Assembly (NCBI RefSeq): GCF_019355055.1 | Contig: NZ_CP048411.1 | Span: forward strand, 1,860,001-1,924,000 | Length of the DNA stretch: 64,000 nt | From: Pseudomonas sp. MTM4 | Lineage (GTDB): Bacteria > Pseudomonadota > Gammaproteobacteria > Pseudomonadales > Pseudomonadaceae | Direction of reading: 5' to 3' | Part shown: positions 36,426 to 46,304 of the stretch, piece by piece | Layout of the letters: every line of letters starts with the position of its first letter | How positions within the stretch are numbered: the first letter of the stretch is position 1 | Program-made: the position numbers and the translations under genes | The notes under the pieces: model-generated | The model's input: the letters and a program-made list of their open reading frames with translations, nothing else | Databases searched by the model: none | What the model was told of the DNA's origin: nothing

Positions 36426-37592
36426 ATGATGGACGAATTCGAAGCCATCCGACCCTACGCCGACGCTGAAGTCCCTGCCGTGATGGCGCGGCTGTTCGCC
36501 GACCGGGAGTTCCTCGACATCCTGGCGCATTTCCGCTTCCCGCGCTTGGCCAGCCCGATGGGCTGGATGCTGAAACCACTCATAGCGCACCGCCTGCGGC
36601 GCGAGTTCGCCGGCATTCATTCGGTCGATACGCTGCAGTCGCGGATCGAGCTGTACCTGGACCGCACCATCGAACGTGCAACGGACGGCATCACCTATTC
36701 CGGCCTGGAAGACCTTCAGCCGGGCCGCGCTTATCTGTTCCTGGCCAACCATCGCGACATCGTGATGGACCCGGCTTTCGTCAACTACGCGGTGTTCCAC
36801 GCAAAAATGCGTACACCGCGTATCGCCATTGGCGACAACCTGCTACAACGCCCGTTCGTCAGCGATCTGATGCGACTGAACAAGAGCTTCATCGTGCGCC
36901 GTTCGGTTACCGGCCGGCGCGAGAAGCTCGCGGCCTATCAAGTGCTCTCCGCCTACATCAATCACTCGATTCGCAACGACGGCGAGTCGATCTGGATCGC
37001 TCAGGCCGAGGGGCGCGCCAAGGATGGCGACGACCGCACCGACTCGGCGATCCTGAAGATGCTGCACATGAGCCGCAAGGACGAGCCCTTCGCCGAGGCA
37101 CTGGCGGCGCTGCGACCCACACCGGTATCGATCAGCTACGAGTACGACCCCTGCGATCAGGCCAAGGCCCGCGAACTCTATATCCGCGCCACCACCGGCA
37201 CCTACACCAAGGCGCCAGGTGAAGATGACACCAGCATTGCACTCGGCATCACCGGCTATAAAGGGCGCGTACACGTCAGCTTCGGCACGCCGATCACCGA
37301 TGTTCCCGACGACCCCAAGCAACTGGCCATCGCGATCGATCAGCAGATCCTTGGCGATTACCGATTGTTCCCGGTGAATTACCTGGCGTACCGGATATGG
37401 GATGGGCGCGATCCGCAGCTGCCGATACCAGAGATCGCCGAACTGTTCAGCCGCGAGGAAATTGCCGCTGCCGAAGCCGAGTGGAGCAAGCGATTGGCTG
37501 CCTGCCCGAGCGTGCAGCAGCCTTACCTGATCCAGCAGTACGCCACTCCGGTACGCAATCAGCACAAGCTCAAGGCGGGTCTAAGCCTCTGA
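36426..37592 (+). CDS. Glycerol acyltransferase (PlsC-like domain)
   Basis: This 388-residue acyltransferase has FLANHRDIVMDPAFVNYA as the His-Asp block and QAEGRAKDGDDRTDSA as the phosphate-binding block. An N-terminal region of about 95 residues precedes the catalytic part. Spacing of the His-Asp block differs slightly from textbook PlsC (HX5D instead of HX4D, unless the inner Asp acts). The protein has no clear membrane span and probably acts on lysophospholipid at the membrane surface. The start is the first of two ATGs at 36426 and 36429. The 95-residue membrane protein gene converges on it. Confidence 0.83.
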   Translation: MMDEFEAIRPYADAEVPAVMARLFADREFLDILAHFRFPRLASPMGWMLKPLIAHRLRREFAGIHSVDTLQSRIELYLDRTIERATDGITYSGLEDLQPGRAYLFLANHRDIVMDPAFVNYAVFHAKMRTPRIAIGDNLLQRPFVSDLMRLNKSFIVRRSVTGRREKLAAYQVLSAYINHSIRNDGESIWIAQAEGRAKDGDDRTDSAILKMLHMSRKDEPFAEALAALRPTPVSISYEYDPCDQAKARELYIRATTGTYTKAPGEDDTSIALGITGYKGRVHVSFGTPITDVPDDPKQLAIAIDQQILGDYRLFPVNYLAYRIWDGRDPQLPIPEIAELFSREEIAAAEAEWSKRLAACPSVQQPYLIQQYATPVRNQHKLKAGLSL

Positions 37593-37615
37593 CGCTTAAT
37601 AGACCCGGCTGGCAA

Positions 37616-37903
37616 TCAGACCAGCCGGGAAAACCAAGAAAGCAAGCAGGCCAGCGCTAGGCTGCCAAGACCGAAGCCATGGAAGAACCGGTCGATTCGC
37701 TGCGTCTCCGCCACTCCAGCCCGCCGCCCTGCCGACTGAATTACCGTTAACCGCGCCGCATCGAGCGCGAGCCGCTGACGCCAGCGCGTCGCCAGCAGCA
37801 ACCAGGCGCCGCACATCGCAATCAGTAAGGCCATCGAATTGAGCAGAGGGGCCAGAACGGCCAGCTGCGAAATATCAATATTCAGTAACAATCCAACCCC
37901 CAC
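37616..37903 (-). CDS. Small hypothetical membrane protein
   Basis: I do not recognise this 95-residue product. It has two hydrophobic segments, at about 15-38 and 75-92, separated by a basic, Arg-rich loop. It stands convergent to the acyltransferase gene with a 23-base gap, and codon use looks normal. The start is uncertain: GTG at 37903, or a TTG a few codons later that has a GGGGG run before it. Confidence 0.6.
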   Translation of the reverse strand: MGVGLLLNIDISQLAVLAPLLNSMALLIAMCGAWLLLATRWRQRLALDAARLTVIQSAGRRAGVAETQRIDRFFHGFGLGSLALACLLSWFSRLV

Positions 37904-38317
37904 GAACCGCGAAAGCTACTGGCTCGAACCGACCAGTGACGCGGCAGCGAGTCTACCTAAGCACGCCCGCTGCTTCAGCCACTTCCCGACCAAACGGAAC
38001 GCGCCCCTGAGCTGGCAATTTGCCGGGTATTTGTGCCATTTATGCAGGTAGGCGCCGTCTCGATTGTTGACTTATAGTCCCTTCCGGCTTCACCCTCATC
38101 TTGTCTCGAGCAACCGAAATAGAGCGTGCGCCCGGCCTGAGCAACTGGGCGAAACTGCCGCGGATCGAGCAAACGGCAACTTGTAAATCGCTACGACCGT
38201 GGCGTCATTTACCGGGCCCAATGGCCCGCTACTTCATGGAAGTCGCCTCCTGAGAGCGCCGCGCTTACGGCAGTAGGCTCACAGGAAACCAGTTATCAAG
38301 ATCAACAGGACCGAACA
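37904..38317. other. Gene-less stretch upstream of the DUF1329 gene
   Basis: About 414 bases between divergent genes contain no protein-like open frame. GGGCCCAATGGCCCG near 38215 is a short palindrome. I could not pick a promoter with confidence. It must carry the control region of the DUF1329 gene. Confidence 0.35.
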
Positions 38318-39694
38318 GTGAATAAGAACAAGTTTAAGACGGGGGCCCTCACACTCTCTTTGCTGGCAAGCGCCCTGCTGGCAAACGGAGCCATAGCGGC
38401 AGTATCCGAATCGGAAGCAGCCAAGCTCGGCGACAGCCTGACCCCGATTGGAGCCGAGAAGGCCGGCAACGCCGCCGGCACCATTCCGGCCTGGACGGGC
38501 GGCCTGCCGAAAGATGCCGCAGCGATTACCGCCGATGGCTTCGTCAGCGATCCATTCCCGAACGATCAGCCCAAATTCACTATCACCGCGCAGAACTACG
38601 AACAGTACAAGGACAACCTGAGCCCCGGCCAGATCGCCATGCTCAAGCGTTATCCTGACACTTACCGGCTGCCGGTCTTCGAGACCCGCCGCAGCGCCGC
38701 AGTACCGCAGCGGATCTACGACGCGGCGAAGAAGAACGCAACCCAGACCGAACTGGTCCGCGGCGGCAATGGCCTGGCGAACTTCGATACAGCGGTCGCC
38801 TTCCCGATTCCGCAGGATGGCCTTGAAGTCGCCTGGAACCACATCACGCGCTACCGCGGCGGCTCTGCCCGTCGGGTCGTAGCGCAGGCTACACCGCAGG
38901 TCAACGGCAGTTACAGCCTGGTCAAGTTCGTCGACGAAGTGGTGTATACCGACACCCTGAGCGATTTCAATCCTGAAAAGCACGGCAACGTGCTGTTCTA
39001 TTTCAAGCAGCAGGTGACCGAGCCGTCGCGGCTGGCCGGCAACGTTCTGCTGGTACACGAAACCCTGGACCAGGTGAAAGAGCCGCGCATGGCGTGGATC
39101 TACAACGCCGGCCAGCGCCGCGTACGCCGTGCGCCACAGGTCGCCTACGATGGTCCGGGTACCGCTGCCGATGGCCTGCGCACCTCGGACAACCTGGACA
39201 TGTTCAACGGCGCGCCAGACCGCTACGACTGGAAGCTGGTCGGCAAGAAAGAGATGTACATCCCGTACAACTCCTATCGCCTGGACTCGCCGACGCTGAA
39301 ATACGACGACATCATCAAGGCCGGGCACATCAACCAGGACCTGACGCGCTACGAGCTGCATCGCGTGTGGGAAGTCGAAGCGACGCTGAAGACTGGCGAA
39401 CGCCACATCTACGCCAAGCGTCATTTCTTCATCGACGAGGATACCTGGCAAGCCGCTGTGATCGACCACTACGACGGTCGCGACACGCTGTGGCGCGTAG
39501 CTGAGGCCCACGCCCAGTACGTCTACAACTATCAGGTTCCACTGTATGCGATGGAAACCCTGTACGACCTGGTGTCTGGCCGTTACCTGGTGATGGGCAT
39601 GAAGAACGAGGAAAAGAATCCCTACACCTACGATTACAAAGCAAACTCCAACCAGTACACCCCGGCTGCCCTGCGCAACTCCGGCGTGCGCTGA
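38318..39694 (+). CDS. DUF1329 domain outer-membrane-type protein
   Basis: This 458-residue exported protein has a Sec signal peptide (about residues 1-27, cleavage after ANGAIA). The mature part is DUF1329, a LolA/LolB-like beta-sheet fold, with GNVLFYFKQQVTEPSRLAGNVLLVHE, DNLDMFNGAPDRYDWKLVGKKEMYIPYN and HRVWEVEATLK. The family is common in pseudomonads and has been linked to substrate transport or lipid handling at the outer membrane; the exact function is unknown. It starts with GTG at 38318, after ACAGGA. A strong terminator follows. Confidence 0.9.
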   Translation: MNKNKFKTGALTLSLLASALLANGAIAAVSESEAAKLGDSLTPIGAEKAGNAAGTIPAWTGGLPKDAAAITADGFVSDPFPNDQPKFTITAQNYEQYKDNLSPGQIAMLKRYPDTYRLPVFETRRSAAVPQRIYDAAKKNATQTELVRGGNGLANFDTAVAFPIPQDGLEVAWNHITRYRGGSARRVVAQATPQVNGSYSLVKFVDEVVYTDTLSDFNPEKHGNVLFYFKQQVTEPSRLAGNVLLVHETLDQVKEPRMAWIYNAGQRRVRRAPQVAYDGPGTAADGLRTSDNLDMFNGAPDRYDWKLVGKKEMYIPYNSYRLDSPTLKYDDIIKAGHINQDLTRYELHRVWEVEATLKTGERHIYAKRHFFIDEDTWQAAVIDHYDGRDTLWRVAEAHAQYVYNYQVPLYAMETLYDLVSGRYLVMGMKNEEKNPYTYDYKANSNQYTPAALRNSGVR

Positions 39695-39780
39695 TTCGAG
39701 CGCTGCGGGCTGATGGCCCACCAAGGAACATCCTGCCCCTGAACTGTCCAGAAGCGTCGGACAGTTACGGTTAGGGGCTC

Positions 39781-39822
39781 AAGGCCTGGGTTCGGTATTG
39801 CACCGGACCCGGGCCTTTTGGT
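39781..39822 (+). terminator. Rho-independent terminator of the DUF1329 gene
   Basis: A 16-bp stem with two G.U pairs (39781-39796 with 39802-39817) and a 5-base loop is followed by a short T-rich tail, 86 bases after the stop codon. Confidence 0.88.
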
Positions 39823-39928
39823 TTCCGCCCGCCGTACGAGCACAACGGACGGCCAGCTTCTAATGCGACGTCAGCAGCATCTGGTTGCGCTCGGATCGAC
39901 AGATCGGAATTCACCAAATGCTCGGATG

Positions 39929-39958
39929 GAAAAAAAAGCCCGCATCGAGATGCGGGCT
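39929..39958 (-). terminator. Rho-independent terminator of the yajG-like gene
   Basis: Read on the minus strand, AGCCCGCAT / ATGCGGGCT forms a perfect 9-bp stem with a 4-base loop and is followed by eight T residues, 35 bases after the lipoprotein stop. Confidence 0.92.
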
Positions 39959-39993
39959 TCGGCGACTCAGGCAGGCCGGTTGAGCGCTGAAGG

Positions 39994-40578
39994 TTACTGA
40001 GCCAGCACCTGACCGATGCTCTGGTCACGGAATGCGCGGCTCAGCGCATCACTCAATACTTCACTGACCAGTTTGGTGTTGGTCTGCTCGTTCGGCGCCA
40101 TCCCGAAGCGCTGGTTCAGCGAAGCGCCATAGCGACCCGTATAGCGACGACCGCCGTTCTGCACCTCGATACGAAGTGTTGCGCCAATGGTGGCCTCGGT
40201 GACGTAGAGCCCTTCCTTCGGCGACTGGTATTTCAGCTCAGCCAGGGTCAGGGTCAGCTGCGGGGCGTTATAGGCATTGGCTGATGGCGTGAATCCCAGC
40301 AGACGTACCGCCGCTTCGACCTGAGCCTGAAGCTTGGGTACGACTTTTTCCTTCGGCACGATCACGGCGCTGGTTTCCGGATACAGGCCGCCGCGCGTAC
40401 CTAGTGTCGGCGAAGGCCGGCCATCCACGACGCGTACCGTTACCGGCTGCCCTTGACCGACAGGGTTGATGGTGCCAGTGATCTTCGGTGTTGGATCGAG
40501 CTGTTGCGGACTATGCGCGCAACCGGTCAGCACCAGTGCCGACGCGGCGGCAAGACTGAACAACAGGCGTTTCAGCAT
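39994..40578 (-). CDS. YajG family lipoprotein
   Basis: This 194-residue lipoprotein has signal peptide MLKRLLFSLAAASALVLTGC and lipobox VLTGC. The mature part matches YajG: VTVRVVDGRP, LGTRGGLYPETSAVIVPKEKV, then an amphipathic strand region. It is anchored in the inner or outer membrane and its function is unclear. The ATG at 40578 has GGAG nine bases upstream; the frame opens further back, but the signal peptide fixes the start. It is bracketed by the terminators of mqo and of itself. Confidence 0.9.
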   Translation of the reverse strand: MLKRLLFSLAAASALVLTGCAHSPQQLDPTPKITGTINPVGQGQPVTVRVVDGRPSPTLGTRGGLYPETSAVIVPKEKVVPKLQAQVEAAVRLLGFTPSANAYNAPQLTLTLAELKYQSPKEGLYVTEATIGATLRIEVQNGGRRYTGRYGASLNQRFGMAPNEQTNTKLVSEVLSDALSRAFRDQSIGQVLAQ

Positions 40579-40695
40579 GCTGTCTTTCTCCAGAGTTAGG
40601 AATGAATGGCACGCAGTATAACCAGCCGTGCAACGGCCTGACAGCGGATGCCTTGCTGGGGGCCGGCGAATACCACGTGTCTGGGAGCCATGCAT

Positions 40696-40731
40696 TAAAA
40701 AGCCGCGCAGCTCGTCAAAGCGGCGCGGCTT
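40696..40731 (-). terminator. Rho-independent terminator of mqo
   Basis: On the minus strand, AAGCCGCGC / GCGCGGCTT form a perfect 9-bp stem with a 14-base loop and a T-run, 24 bases after the mqo stop codon. Confidence 0.88.
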
Positions 40732-40754
40732 CAGGTGAAGCACGAACGTTGTAG

Positions 40755-42245
40755 CTAGACGGCCAGACCGAGACGCTTGTCGACCATCTCATTCACTTCG
40801 CGATACGCCGCAGCATCGGCTTGCAGCACCTTCTCGCGGGCCGGGAAGATTTCGCCGAGCTTGCGGCTCCAGGCTTCGCTCTGCGCCTGCTCCGGGAAGC
40901 AACGCTCGATCAGGTCGAGCATGATCGACACCGTGACCGACGCGCCAGGCGATGCGCCCAGCAGCGCGGCGATCGAACCATCTTTGGCGGAGACCAGTTC
41001 GGTGCCGAACTGCAGGATGCCGCCCTTCTTCGGGTCTTTCTTGATGATCTGCACGCGCTGGCCGGCCACTTCCAGGCGCCAGTCCTCAGCCTTGGCTTCG
41101 GGGTAGAAACCTCGCAGGGTTTCCAGCCGATCCGCCATGGACTGGCGAACCTCCTTGATCAGGTAGCGGGTCAGGTCCATGTTGTCGCGCGCGACGGCCA
41201 GCATCGGCTTGAGATTGCTCGGACGGATCGACATCGGCAGGTCGAGCGGCGATCCATACTTGAGGAACTTAGTGGTGAAGCCCGCGTAAGGCCCGAACAA
41301 CAGCGACTTCTTGCCGTCCACAACGCGGGTATCCAGGTGCGGAACAGACATCGGCGGTGCACCGACGGCGGCCAGGCTGTAGACCTTGGCCTGATGCTGC
41401 TTGACGATCTCGGGGTTGTCACAACGCAGCCACTGGCCGCTGACCGGGAAGCCACCGTAGCCCTTGCCTTCCTCGATACCGGACAACTGCAACAGCGGCA
41501 GTGCCGCGCCACCCGCGCCTAGGAAAACGAAGCCCGCATCGATCTCGCGGTTGCTGCCATCACGGGTGTTCTTGATTTCCACGCGCCAGCCCTTGCCGTT
41601 GCGCTCCAGGCCGGTGACCTTCTGGAAATAGGACATCTTCACGCCGGGCCTGCTCTCGAGGTACACCAGCATTTGCCGGGTCAGCTCACCGAAGTTGACA
41701 TCGGTACCGTTCAGCGCGCGGGTGGCGGCGATCGGCTCGTCGCCCGGACGCCCCGGCATCATCAGCGGCATCCACTCTTCCATTGTGGCGCGGTCTTCGG
41801 TGTAGACCATGTTCTCGAACGCGTGGTGGGTCTTCATCGCATCGAAGCGACGCTTGAGATAGTCGATGTTCTTTTCGCCGCGAACGAAGCTCAGATGCGG
41901 CACGACATTAAGGAAGTCCTTGGGACTGCCGAAGCCGTCACGACCCGTCAGATACGCCCAGAACTGCTTGGAAACCTCGAACTGGGTATTGATGGTGACG
42001 GCTTTCTTGATATCGATCGAGCCGTCTTTACTGTCCGGGGTGTAGTTCAACTCACACAATCCGGCGTGGCCGGTGCCAGCGTTGTTCCAGGGATTCGAGC
42101 TCTCGACGGCCCCGGACTCCTGCAGTTCGACGATCTCCAGCTTGATGTTGGGATCGAGTTCCTTGAGCAGTACTGCCAGAGTCGCACTCATGATGCCGGC
42201 TCCCACCAGCACCAAGTCCACGGCTTCGCTATCGTGTTGCGTCAT
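40755..42245 (-). CDS. mqo: Malate:quinone oxidoreductase
   Basis: Mqo is a peripheral membrane FAD enzyme that oxidises malate to oxaloacetate and passes electrons to quinone, replacing NAD-malate dehydrogenase in the TCA cycle. The 496-residue product opens with the FAD loop [16 protein letters not shown]. The family blocks [20 protein letters not shown] and [14 protein letters not shown] follow, then [22 protein letters not shown] at the end. The ATG at 42245 has GGAGAA upstream; an ATG at 42266 is also in frame. A terminator follows. It lies close to a PA4642-type gene, as in other pseudomonads. Confidence 0.95.
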   Translation of the reverse strand: MTQHDSEAVDLVLVGAGIMSATLAVLLKELDPNIKLEIVELQESGAVESSNPWNNAGTGHAGLCELNYTPDSKDGSIDIKKAVTINTQFEVSKQFWAYLTGRDGFGSPKDFLNVVPHLSFVRGEKNIDYLKRRFDAMKTHHAFENMVYTEDRATMEEWMPLMMPGRPGDEPIAATRALNGTDVNFGELTRQMLVYLESRPGVKMSYFQKVTGLERNGKGWRVEIKNTRDGSNREIDAGFVFLGAGGAALPLLQLSGIEEGKGYGGFPVSGQWLRCDNPEIVKQHQAKVYSLAAVGAPPMSVPHLDTRVVDGKKSLLFGPYAGFTTKFLKYGSPLDLPMSIRPSNLKPMLAVARDNMDLTRYLIKEVRQSMADRLETLRGFYPEAKAEDWRLEVAGQRVQIIKKDPKKGGILQFGTELVSAKDGSIAALLGASPGASVTVSIMLDLIERCFPEQAQSEAWSRKLGEIFPAREKVLQADAAAYREVNEMVDKRLGLAV

Positions 42246-42575
42246 TAACGCGTTCTCCAGAATCACAGCATTAAACTGTCACGACCGCAGTACGCCATCG
42301 TGTAGAACCACCAGCCAGGCGGCTAGAAACGGAGGAAGGTTTCCATGCCGCTGCTCGGGCTTGTGCCCGAAGACCGGTACCCAAGGGTGTCGGTCCGCTG
42401 TCGGGAGAACGGCTTTTGGCCTTCTCTCCCCTCGCTTCGAAACATCCCGGAGCGAGGCGACAGGCCTGGGCTCTACGGAATCCATGCAGCGAGAAAAACG
42501 ATTGTGGCTGCCGCTTGCTCAGCCGGGGTCAAGGGTGTTTCCTACTCCGGCGGACTTGCCGCCAAAGCCGTTGTA
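42246..42575. other. Gene-less stretch upstream of mqo
   Basis: About 330 bases separate mqo from the small PA4642-type gene on the same strand. It presumably holds the mqo promoter and the end of the upstream transcript. I see short inverted repeats, such as GCTCGGGCTTGTGCCCGA near 42354, but no T-run or clear promoter. Confidence 0.35.
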
Positions 42576-42863
42576 TCAGCCGCGAGCGGCCTTGATCAGT
42601 TCGATATAAGGCTCGGCCTGGCGTTGATCGGCGATCAGCGCAACGAAGTCCTGCCCCTTGGCGTCCTTCGCGTTCAGGTCGAAGCCGGCTTCGACGAAGA
42701 AGCCCAGAAAACGCTCGAAATCATCGACTCGCAACCCACGGTAGGCCTTGATCAACTTGTACAACGACGCTGGTGTTTCATCAGCCGGTTCCGGCTCGAG
42801 AAACAATTTGATCGCTTCGTCGCTGATCTCTTCGCCGATCACCTGTTTCTTGTCTTTGCGCAT
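42576..42863 (-). CDS. PA4642 family small protein
   Basis: This 95-residue soluble protein starts MRKDKKQVIGEEISDEAIKLF and contains LYKLIKAYRGLRVDDFERFLGFFVEAGFD. That pattern matches the uncharacterised Pseudomonas family named after PA4642 and found beside mqo. It is largely helical. The ATG at 42863 has GGAG nine bases upstream; the frame opens to 42923. Function unknown. Confidence 0.82.
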   Translation of the reverse strand: MRKDKKQVIGEEISDEAIKLFLEPEPADETPASLYKLIKAYRGLRVDDFERFLGFFVEAGFDLNAKDAKGQDFVALIADQRQAEPYIELIKAARG

Positions 42864-43048
42864 GCGTTCTCCGGTTCGACGGGCCTTACGGGGGCGGCAG
42901 TTTACTCCGCGAGGCGAGCGCACTCAACGCGCCAGGGATTCTTGCGACCAAGGTCGTACATGAAAATCCTCGATTTGGCGGCGATGTCGCCCTCAGGCAG
43001 ACCAAGCCGGCGCCTATACTGGCGCTTTGCGCACAGGACGTGGCCACC

Positions 43049-44767
43049 ATGAACGTTCCCCCGTTATTCGCTGCCTGGCGTCAGGCCCTTCGGTCGGGCT
43101 ACGGTGGCGCCGCGCTACGCGGAGACATCACTGCCGGGCTGACGGTTGGGATCATCGCGATCCCTTTGGCCATGGCGCTGGCGATCGCAGTCGGCGTTGC
43201 GCCACAGCATGGCCTGTATACCGTGCTGATCGCCGCGCCGCTGATCGCCTTAACTGGTGGCTCGCGCTTCAACGTATCCGGGCCGACCGCAGCCTTCGTG
43301 GTGATTCTGCTGCCGATTACCCAACAGTTCGGCCTCGGCGGCCTGCTGCTCTGCACCATGCTTGCCGGGCTCATCCTGATCGCCCTCGGGCTGCTGCGCG
43401 CCGGCAAGTTGATTGCCTTCGTGCCCTACCCGGTCATCTTGGGCTTCACTGCGGGCATCGGTGTCGTTATCGCGACCCTGCAGCTCAAGGACGTCCTGGG
43501 GTTGACGATTACCGAACAACCCCACCACTACGTCGAACAACTGGGCATGCTGGCTCGCGCACTGCCCAGCGCGCAGCTGGGCGATGCACTCGTCGCCGCG
43601 TTGTGCCTGTCGATATTGATCGTCTGGCCGCGCCTGGTGCCCATGGTGCCCGGTCATCTGGTGGCGCTGATCGTCGGTGCGCTGGCAGGAATGGCGCTGG
43701 AATCGTCCGGTCTAGCCGTGGCCACACTGGGTGAGCGTTTCAGCTACACGGTCGATGGCGTCGCGCATCCTGGCATCCCACCGCTGCTTCCGGGTTTCGC
43801 CTGGCCCTGGCTGCTGCCCGGCCCGGACGGGCAACCGCTGGTACTGAGCTTCGAGCTGTTCCATCAACTGTTAGCGCCCGCTTTCGCCATCGCCATGCTG
43901 GGCGCCATCGAATCGCTGCTCTGCGCCGTGGTCGCCGACGGCATGACCGGCACCAATCACGATCCGAACGCCGAGCTTCTGGGCCAGGGCCTCGGCAATC
44001 TGGTCGCGCCGCTGTTCGGCGGTATTACTGCGACCGCGGCCATTGCCCGTAGCGCCACCAACGTGCGCGCCGGCGCTTTCTCGCCGCTGGCGGCGATCAT
44101 CCATGCAGGCGTGGTGCTGGTGGCGATCCTCTGGCTCGCGCCGCTGTTCAGCTACCTGCCGATGGCGGCACTGGCGGCATTGCTGCTGATCGTGGCGTGG
44201 AACATGAGCGAAGCGCCGCATGTGGTCAGGACACTGCGCATCGCGCCGCGCAGCGACGTGCTGGTCTTGCTGACCTGCCTGATCCTGACGGTGCTGTTCG
44301 ACATGGTAATGGCGGTGGGCGTCGGCTTGTTGCTGGCCGCCGGGCTGTTCATCAAGCGGATGAGCGAGCTGACCGATACCACCAGCCTGCGTCATGGCCA
44401 GAATCAGCTGCTCCAGGATCTACCCGAGCACGTTGCAGCCTATGCGATTCGCGGCCCGCTGTTCTTTGGCGCTGCGGAAAAGGCATTGAGCGTACTGCGA
44501 CGTTTCAATCCGGACGTGCGGATCGTGATCGTGGATATCAGCGGTGTGCCGATGCTCGACATGACCGCTCTGGCGGCGCTGGAGAACGTGTTGTTGGACT
44601 ATCGCAAGCAGGGCATTACGCTGATTCTCTGCGGCAGCAATGCCCGAGTGAGATTCAAGCTACGCCGCGCCGGCATTCGTCGGCTCGAAGGGCACCTGTA
44701 CTACGTGCGCGATCTGGCCCAGGCGCGCGCCAAGGCCTTGCGCCTGCTGCCGGCTAAAGCAGGCTGA
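43049..44767 (+). CDS. SulP family anion transporter with STAS domain (DauA-like)
   Basis: This 572-residue inner-membrane transporter has ten to twelve hydrophobic segments with the SLC26/SulP signature: AGLTVGIIAIPLAMALAIAVG, then GPTAAFVVILLP. A cytosolic STAS domain (about 440-560) contains VDISGVPMLDMTALAALE. It resembles DauA (YchM), a C4-dicarboxylate transporter, but sulfate or bicarbonate cannot be excluded. I start it at ATG 43049, since the GTG at 43040 is too close to the AGGA motif. It is convergent to the SDR gene. Confidence 0.88.
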   Translation: MNVPPLFAAWRQALRSGYGGAALRGDITAGLTVGIIAIPLAMALAIAVGVAPQHGLYTVLIAAPLIALTGGSRFNVSGPTAAFVVILLPITQQFGLGGLLLCTMLAGLILIALGLLRAGKLIAFVPYPVILGFTAGIGVVIATLQLKDVLGLTITEQPHHYVEQLGMLARALPSAQLGDALVAALCLSILIVWPRLVPMVPGHLVALIVGALAGMALESSGLAVATLGERFSYTVDGVAHPGIPPLLPGFAWPWLLPGPDGQPLVLSFELFHQLLAPAFAIAMLGAIESLLCAVVADGMTGTNHDPNAELLGQGLGNLVAPLFGGITATAAIARSATNVRAGAFSPLAAIIHAGVVLVAILWLAPLFSYLPMAALAALLLIVAWNMSEAPHVVRTLRIAPRSDVLVLLTCLILTVLFDMVMAVGVGLLLAAGLFIKRMSELTDTTSLRHGQNQLLQDLPEHVAAYAIRGPLFFGAAEKALSVLRRFNPDVRIVIVDISGVPMLDMTALAALENVLLDYRKQGITLILCGSNARVRFKLRRAGIRRLEGHLYYVRDLAQARAKALRLLPAKAG

Positions 44768-44833
44768 CCCGTTCAAATCCGGTGATAGGCTCAGGGCGCG
44801 TTTGCGCGCTGAGCCCCGGTACCACGCGGCAGC

Positions 44834-45745
44834 TTAGCCGGCGAACTTTTGCAGATTGGCCATCATTTCCTTCAACGCTGCCAGGTTGTCAGCCGGGTGC
44901 GCGGCATTCTCGAAATCGCAGATTTGCTGCCAGTTGGCCGCGACGTCTTCGGCATCGAAGCCCGCCTTCGGATCGAATCCGACGCCCAGGCTGCGCTCCC
45001 AACGCACCTTGCCCATCCAGCCACCACCGACTTCGAACAGCCCGGATGTCTCCTGGCATTGCTCGCTGGCCAGGTACACAACCAGTGGGCTGACCAACTC
45101 GGGCTTGAGCTGCTCGAAGACCTGCGGAGGAATCAGGCCCTCGGTCATCCGCGTGCCGCCGGTAGGCGCGATGGCATTGACCAAAATATTGTTCTTGCGT
45201 CCCTCCAGTGCCAGGGTGCGTGTCAGGCCGTAGAGACCCAACTTGGCCATGCCGTAGTTGGATTGGCCGAAATTGCCGTAGATACCGGACGTGGACGCGG
45301 TGAAGATTACTCGACCATAACCCTGCTCGCGCATGTGCGGCCAGGCGGCGCGGGTGACTTTGTAAGCGCCTTCGACGTGCACCTTGTAGACCAGATCCCA
45401 GTCAGCGTCGTCCATCTTGTGGAAGGTCTTGTCGCGCAGAATGCCGGCGTTGTTCACCACCACATCGATGCGCCCGAAGGCGTCGAGCGCATGCTGGACG
45501 ATCTTCTCGCCGTCGGTTACGGAGTCGTGGTTGGCGACGGCCGTACCGCCAGCCTGACAGATTTCCTCGACCACGCGATCGGCAGCCGAGCTGTTGGCGC
45601 CTTCGCCCTGAGCGCTGCCACCGAGATCGTTGACCACCACCTTGGCACCATGACGAGCGAACAGCAGTGCATGGGCGCGACCGAGCCCGCCACCGGCGCC
45701 GGTCACGATCACCACCTTGTCTTCGAAGCGGATGGCTTCAGTCAT
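44834..45745 (-). CDS. SDR family oxidoreductase (17-beta-HSD4/FabG-like)
   Basis: This 303-residue NAD(P)-dependent dehydrogenase has GAGGGLGRAHALLFARHGAKVVVNDLGG for the cofactor, NNAGILRDKTF, and STSGIYGNFGQSNYGMAKLGLYGL with the catalytic Tyr-x3-Lys. The extended N-terminal motif with NDLGG matches the D-hydroxyacyl-CoA dehydrogenase domain of peroxisomal MFE-2. A hydroxyacyl-CoA substrate is therefore likely. The C-terminal tail (about 50 residues) is of that type too. The ATG at 45745 is chosen; the frame opens to 45907 without family features. Confidence 0.88.
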   Translation of the reverse strand: MTEAIRFEDKVVIVTGAGGGLGRAHALLFARHGAKVVVNDLGGSAQGEGANSSAADRVVEEICQAGGTAVANHDSVTDGEKIVQHALDAFGRIDVVVNNAGILRDKTFHKMDDADWDLVYKVHVEGAYKVTRAAWPHMREQGYGRVIFTASTSGIYGNFGQSNYGMAKLGLYGLTRTLALEGRKNNILVNAIAPTGGTRMTEGLIPPQVFEQLKPELVSPLVVYLASEQCQETSGLFEVGGGWMGKVRWERSLGVGFDPKAGFDAEDVAANWQQICDFENAAHPADNLAALKEMMANLQKFAG

Positions 45746-45976
45746 ACGAGATTCCTCCAGCAGATTGTTATTGGATGACGTTGCAAAGGTGCCGCGAGTG
45801 TCGACGAGGCGAGTACGGCTCACAATCAAACGGCCATGAATGAATGCCGCGGCATAACGCTGCGGGATGATAGCGAGGTCGGTGCCGGTTCGAATGATCA
45901 AGCGCAACGCTGGCTATTTTTTGTACGACCGTCTGCAAACCAGCCGCAACGGGCTCGGACAGCTCATCTCCCCACC

Positions 45977-46011
45977 TTATCCACAGAACGCCCCACAGCT
46001 ATTCGGGATAA
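45977..46011 (+). repeat. DnaA-box repeat unit 1
   Basis: The 35-base unit follows TTATCCACA-N8-CACAG-N6-GGGATAA. It opens with a perfect DnaA box at 45977-45985 and closes with an inverted TTATCC half. CACAG sits at offset 18. Confidence 0.75.
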
Positions 46012-46079
46012 GTGCAAAACCCCATCTCCGTTTCATCTATTTGCCTCGACTCGGCCTGTTGATGGCGCATTTTCAAAGG

Positions 46080-46118
46080 TTTACATCTATTAAAGACGAG
46101 CTTGGATAAAAAATAACC
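46080..46118. other. AT-rich patch between repeat units 1 and 2
   Basis: About 39 bases rich in A and T, including ATCTATTAAAG and GGATAAAAAATAACC, stand out in a GC-rich chromosome. Such patches serve as unwinding elements at origins, but this one has no proven role. Confidence 0.4.
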
Positions 46119-46168
46119 AGCCAGCTCAACACCGCTATCGGCGCGGCACATAGAAAAGCACGAAGAGC

Positions 46169-46203
46169 TTATCCACAGATCGTTGCACAGCGGACGGGGA
46201 TAA
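46169..46203 (+). repeat. DnaA-box repeat unit 2
   Basis: This second 35-base copy has the same fixed positions: TTATCCACA at offset 1, CACAG at offset 18, GGGATAA at offset 29. It is 192 bases after unit 1. Confidence 0.75.
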
Positions 46204-46304
46204 CTGTACGCACCGCGAGTGACTATCGTAGCCATGGCCATAAACTAAGAGCGACCGACGATACAGCGCGATAACCTTCTTCCAATTTCACAAGGACCGC
46301 GACG

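Noticed and set aside
38279..39724. 481-codon minus-strand frame opposite the DUF1329 gene
   Set aside because: The plus-strand gene has signal peptide, family motifs and terminator; the opposite frame has none.
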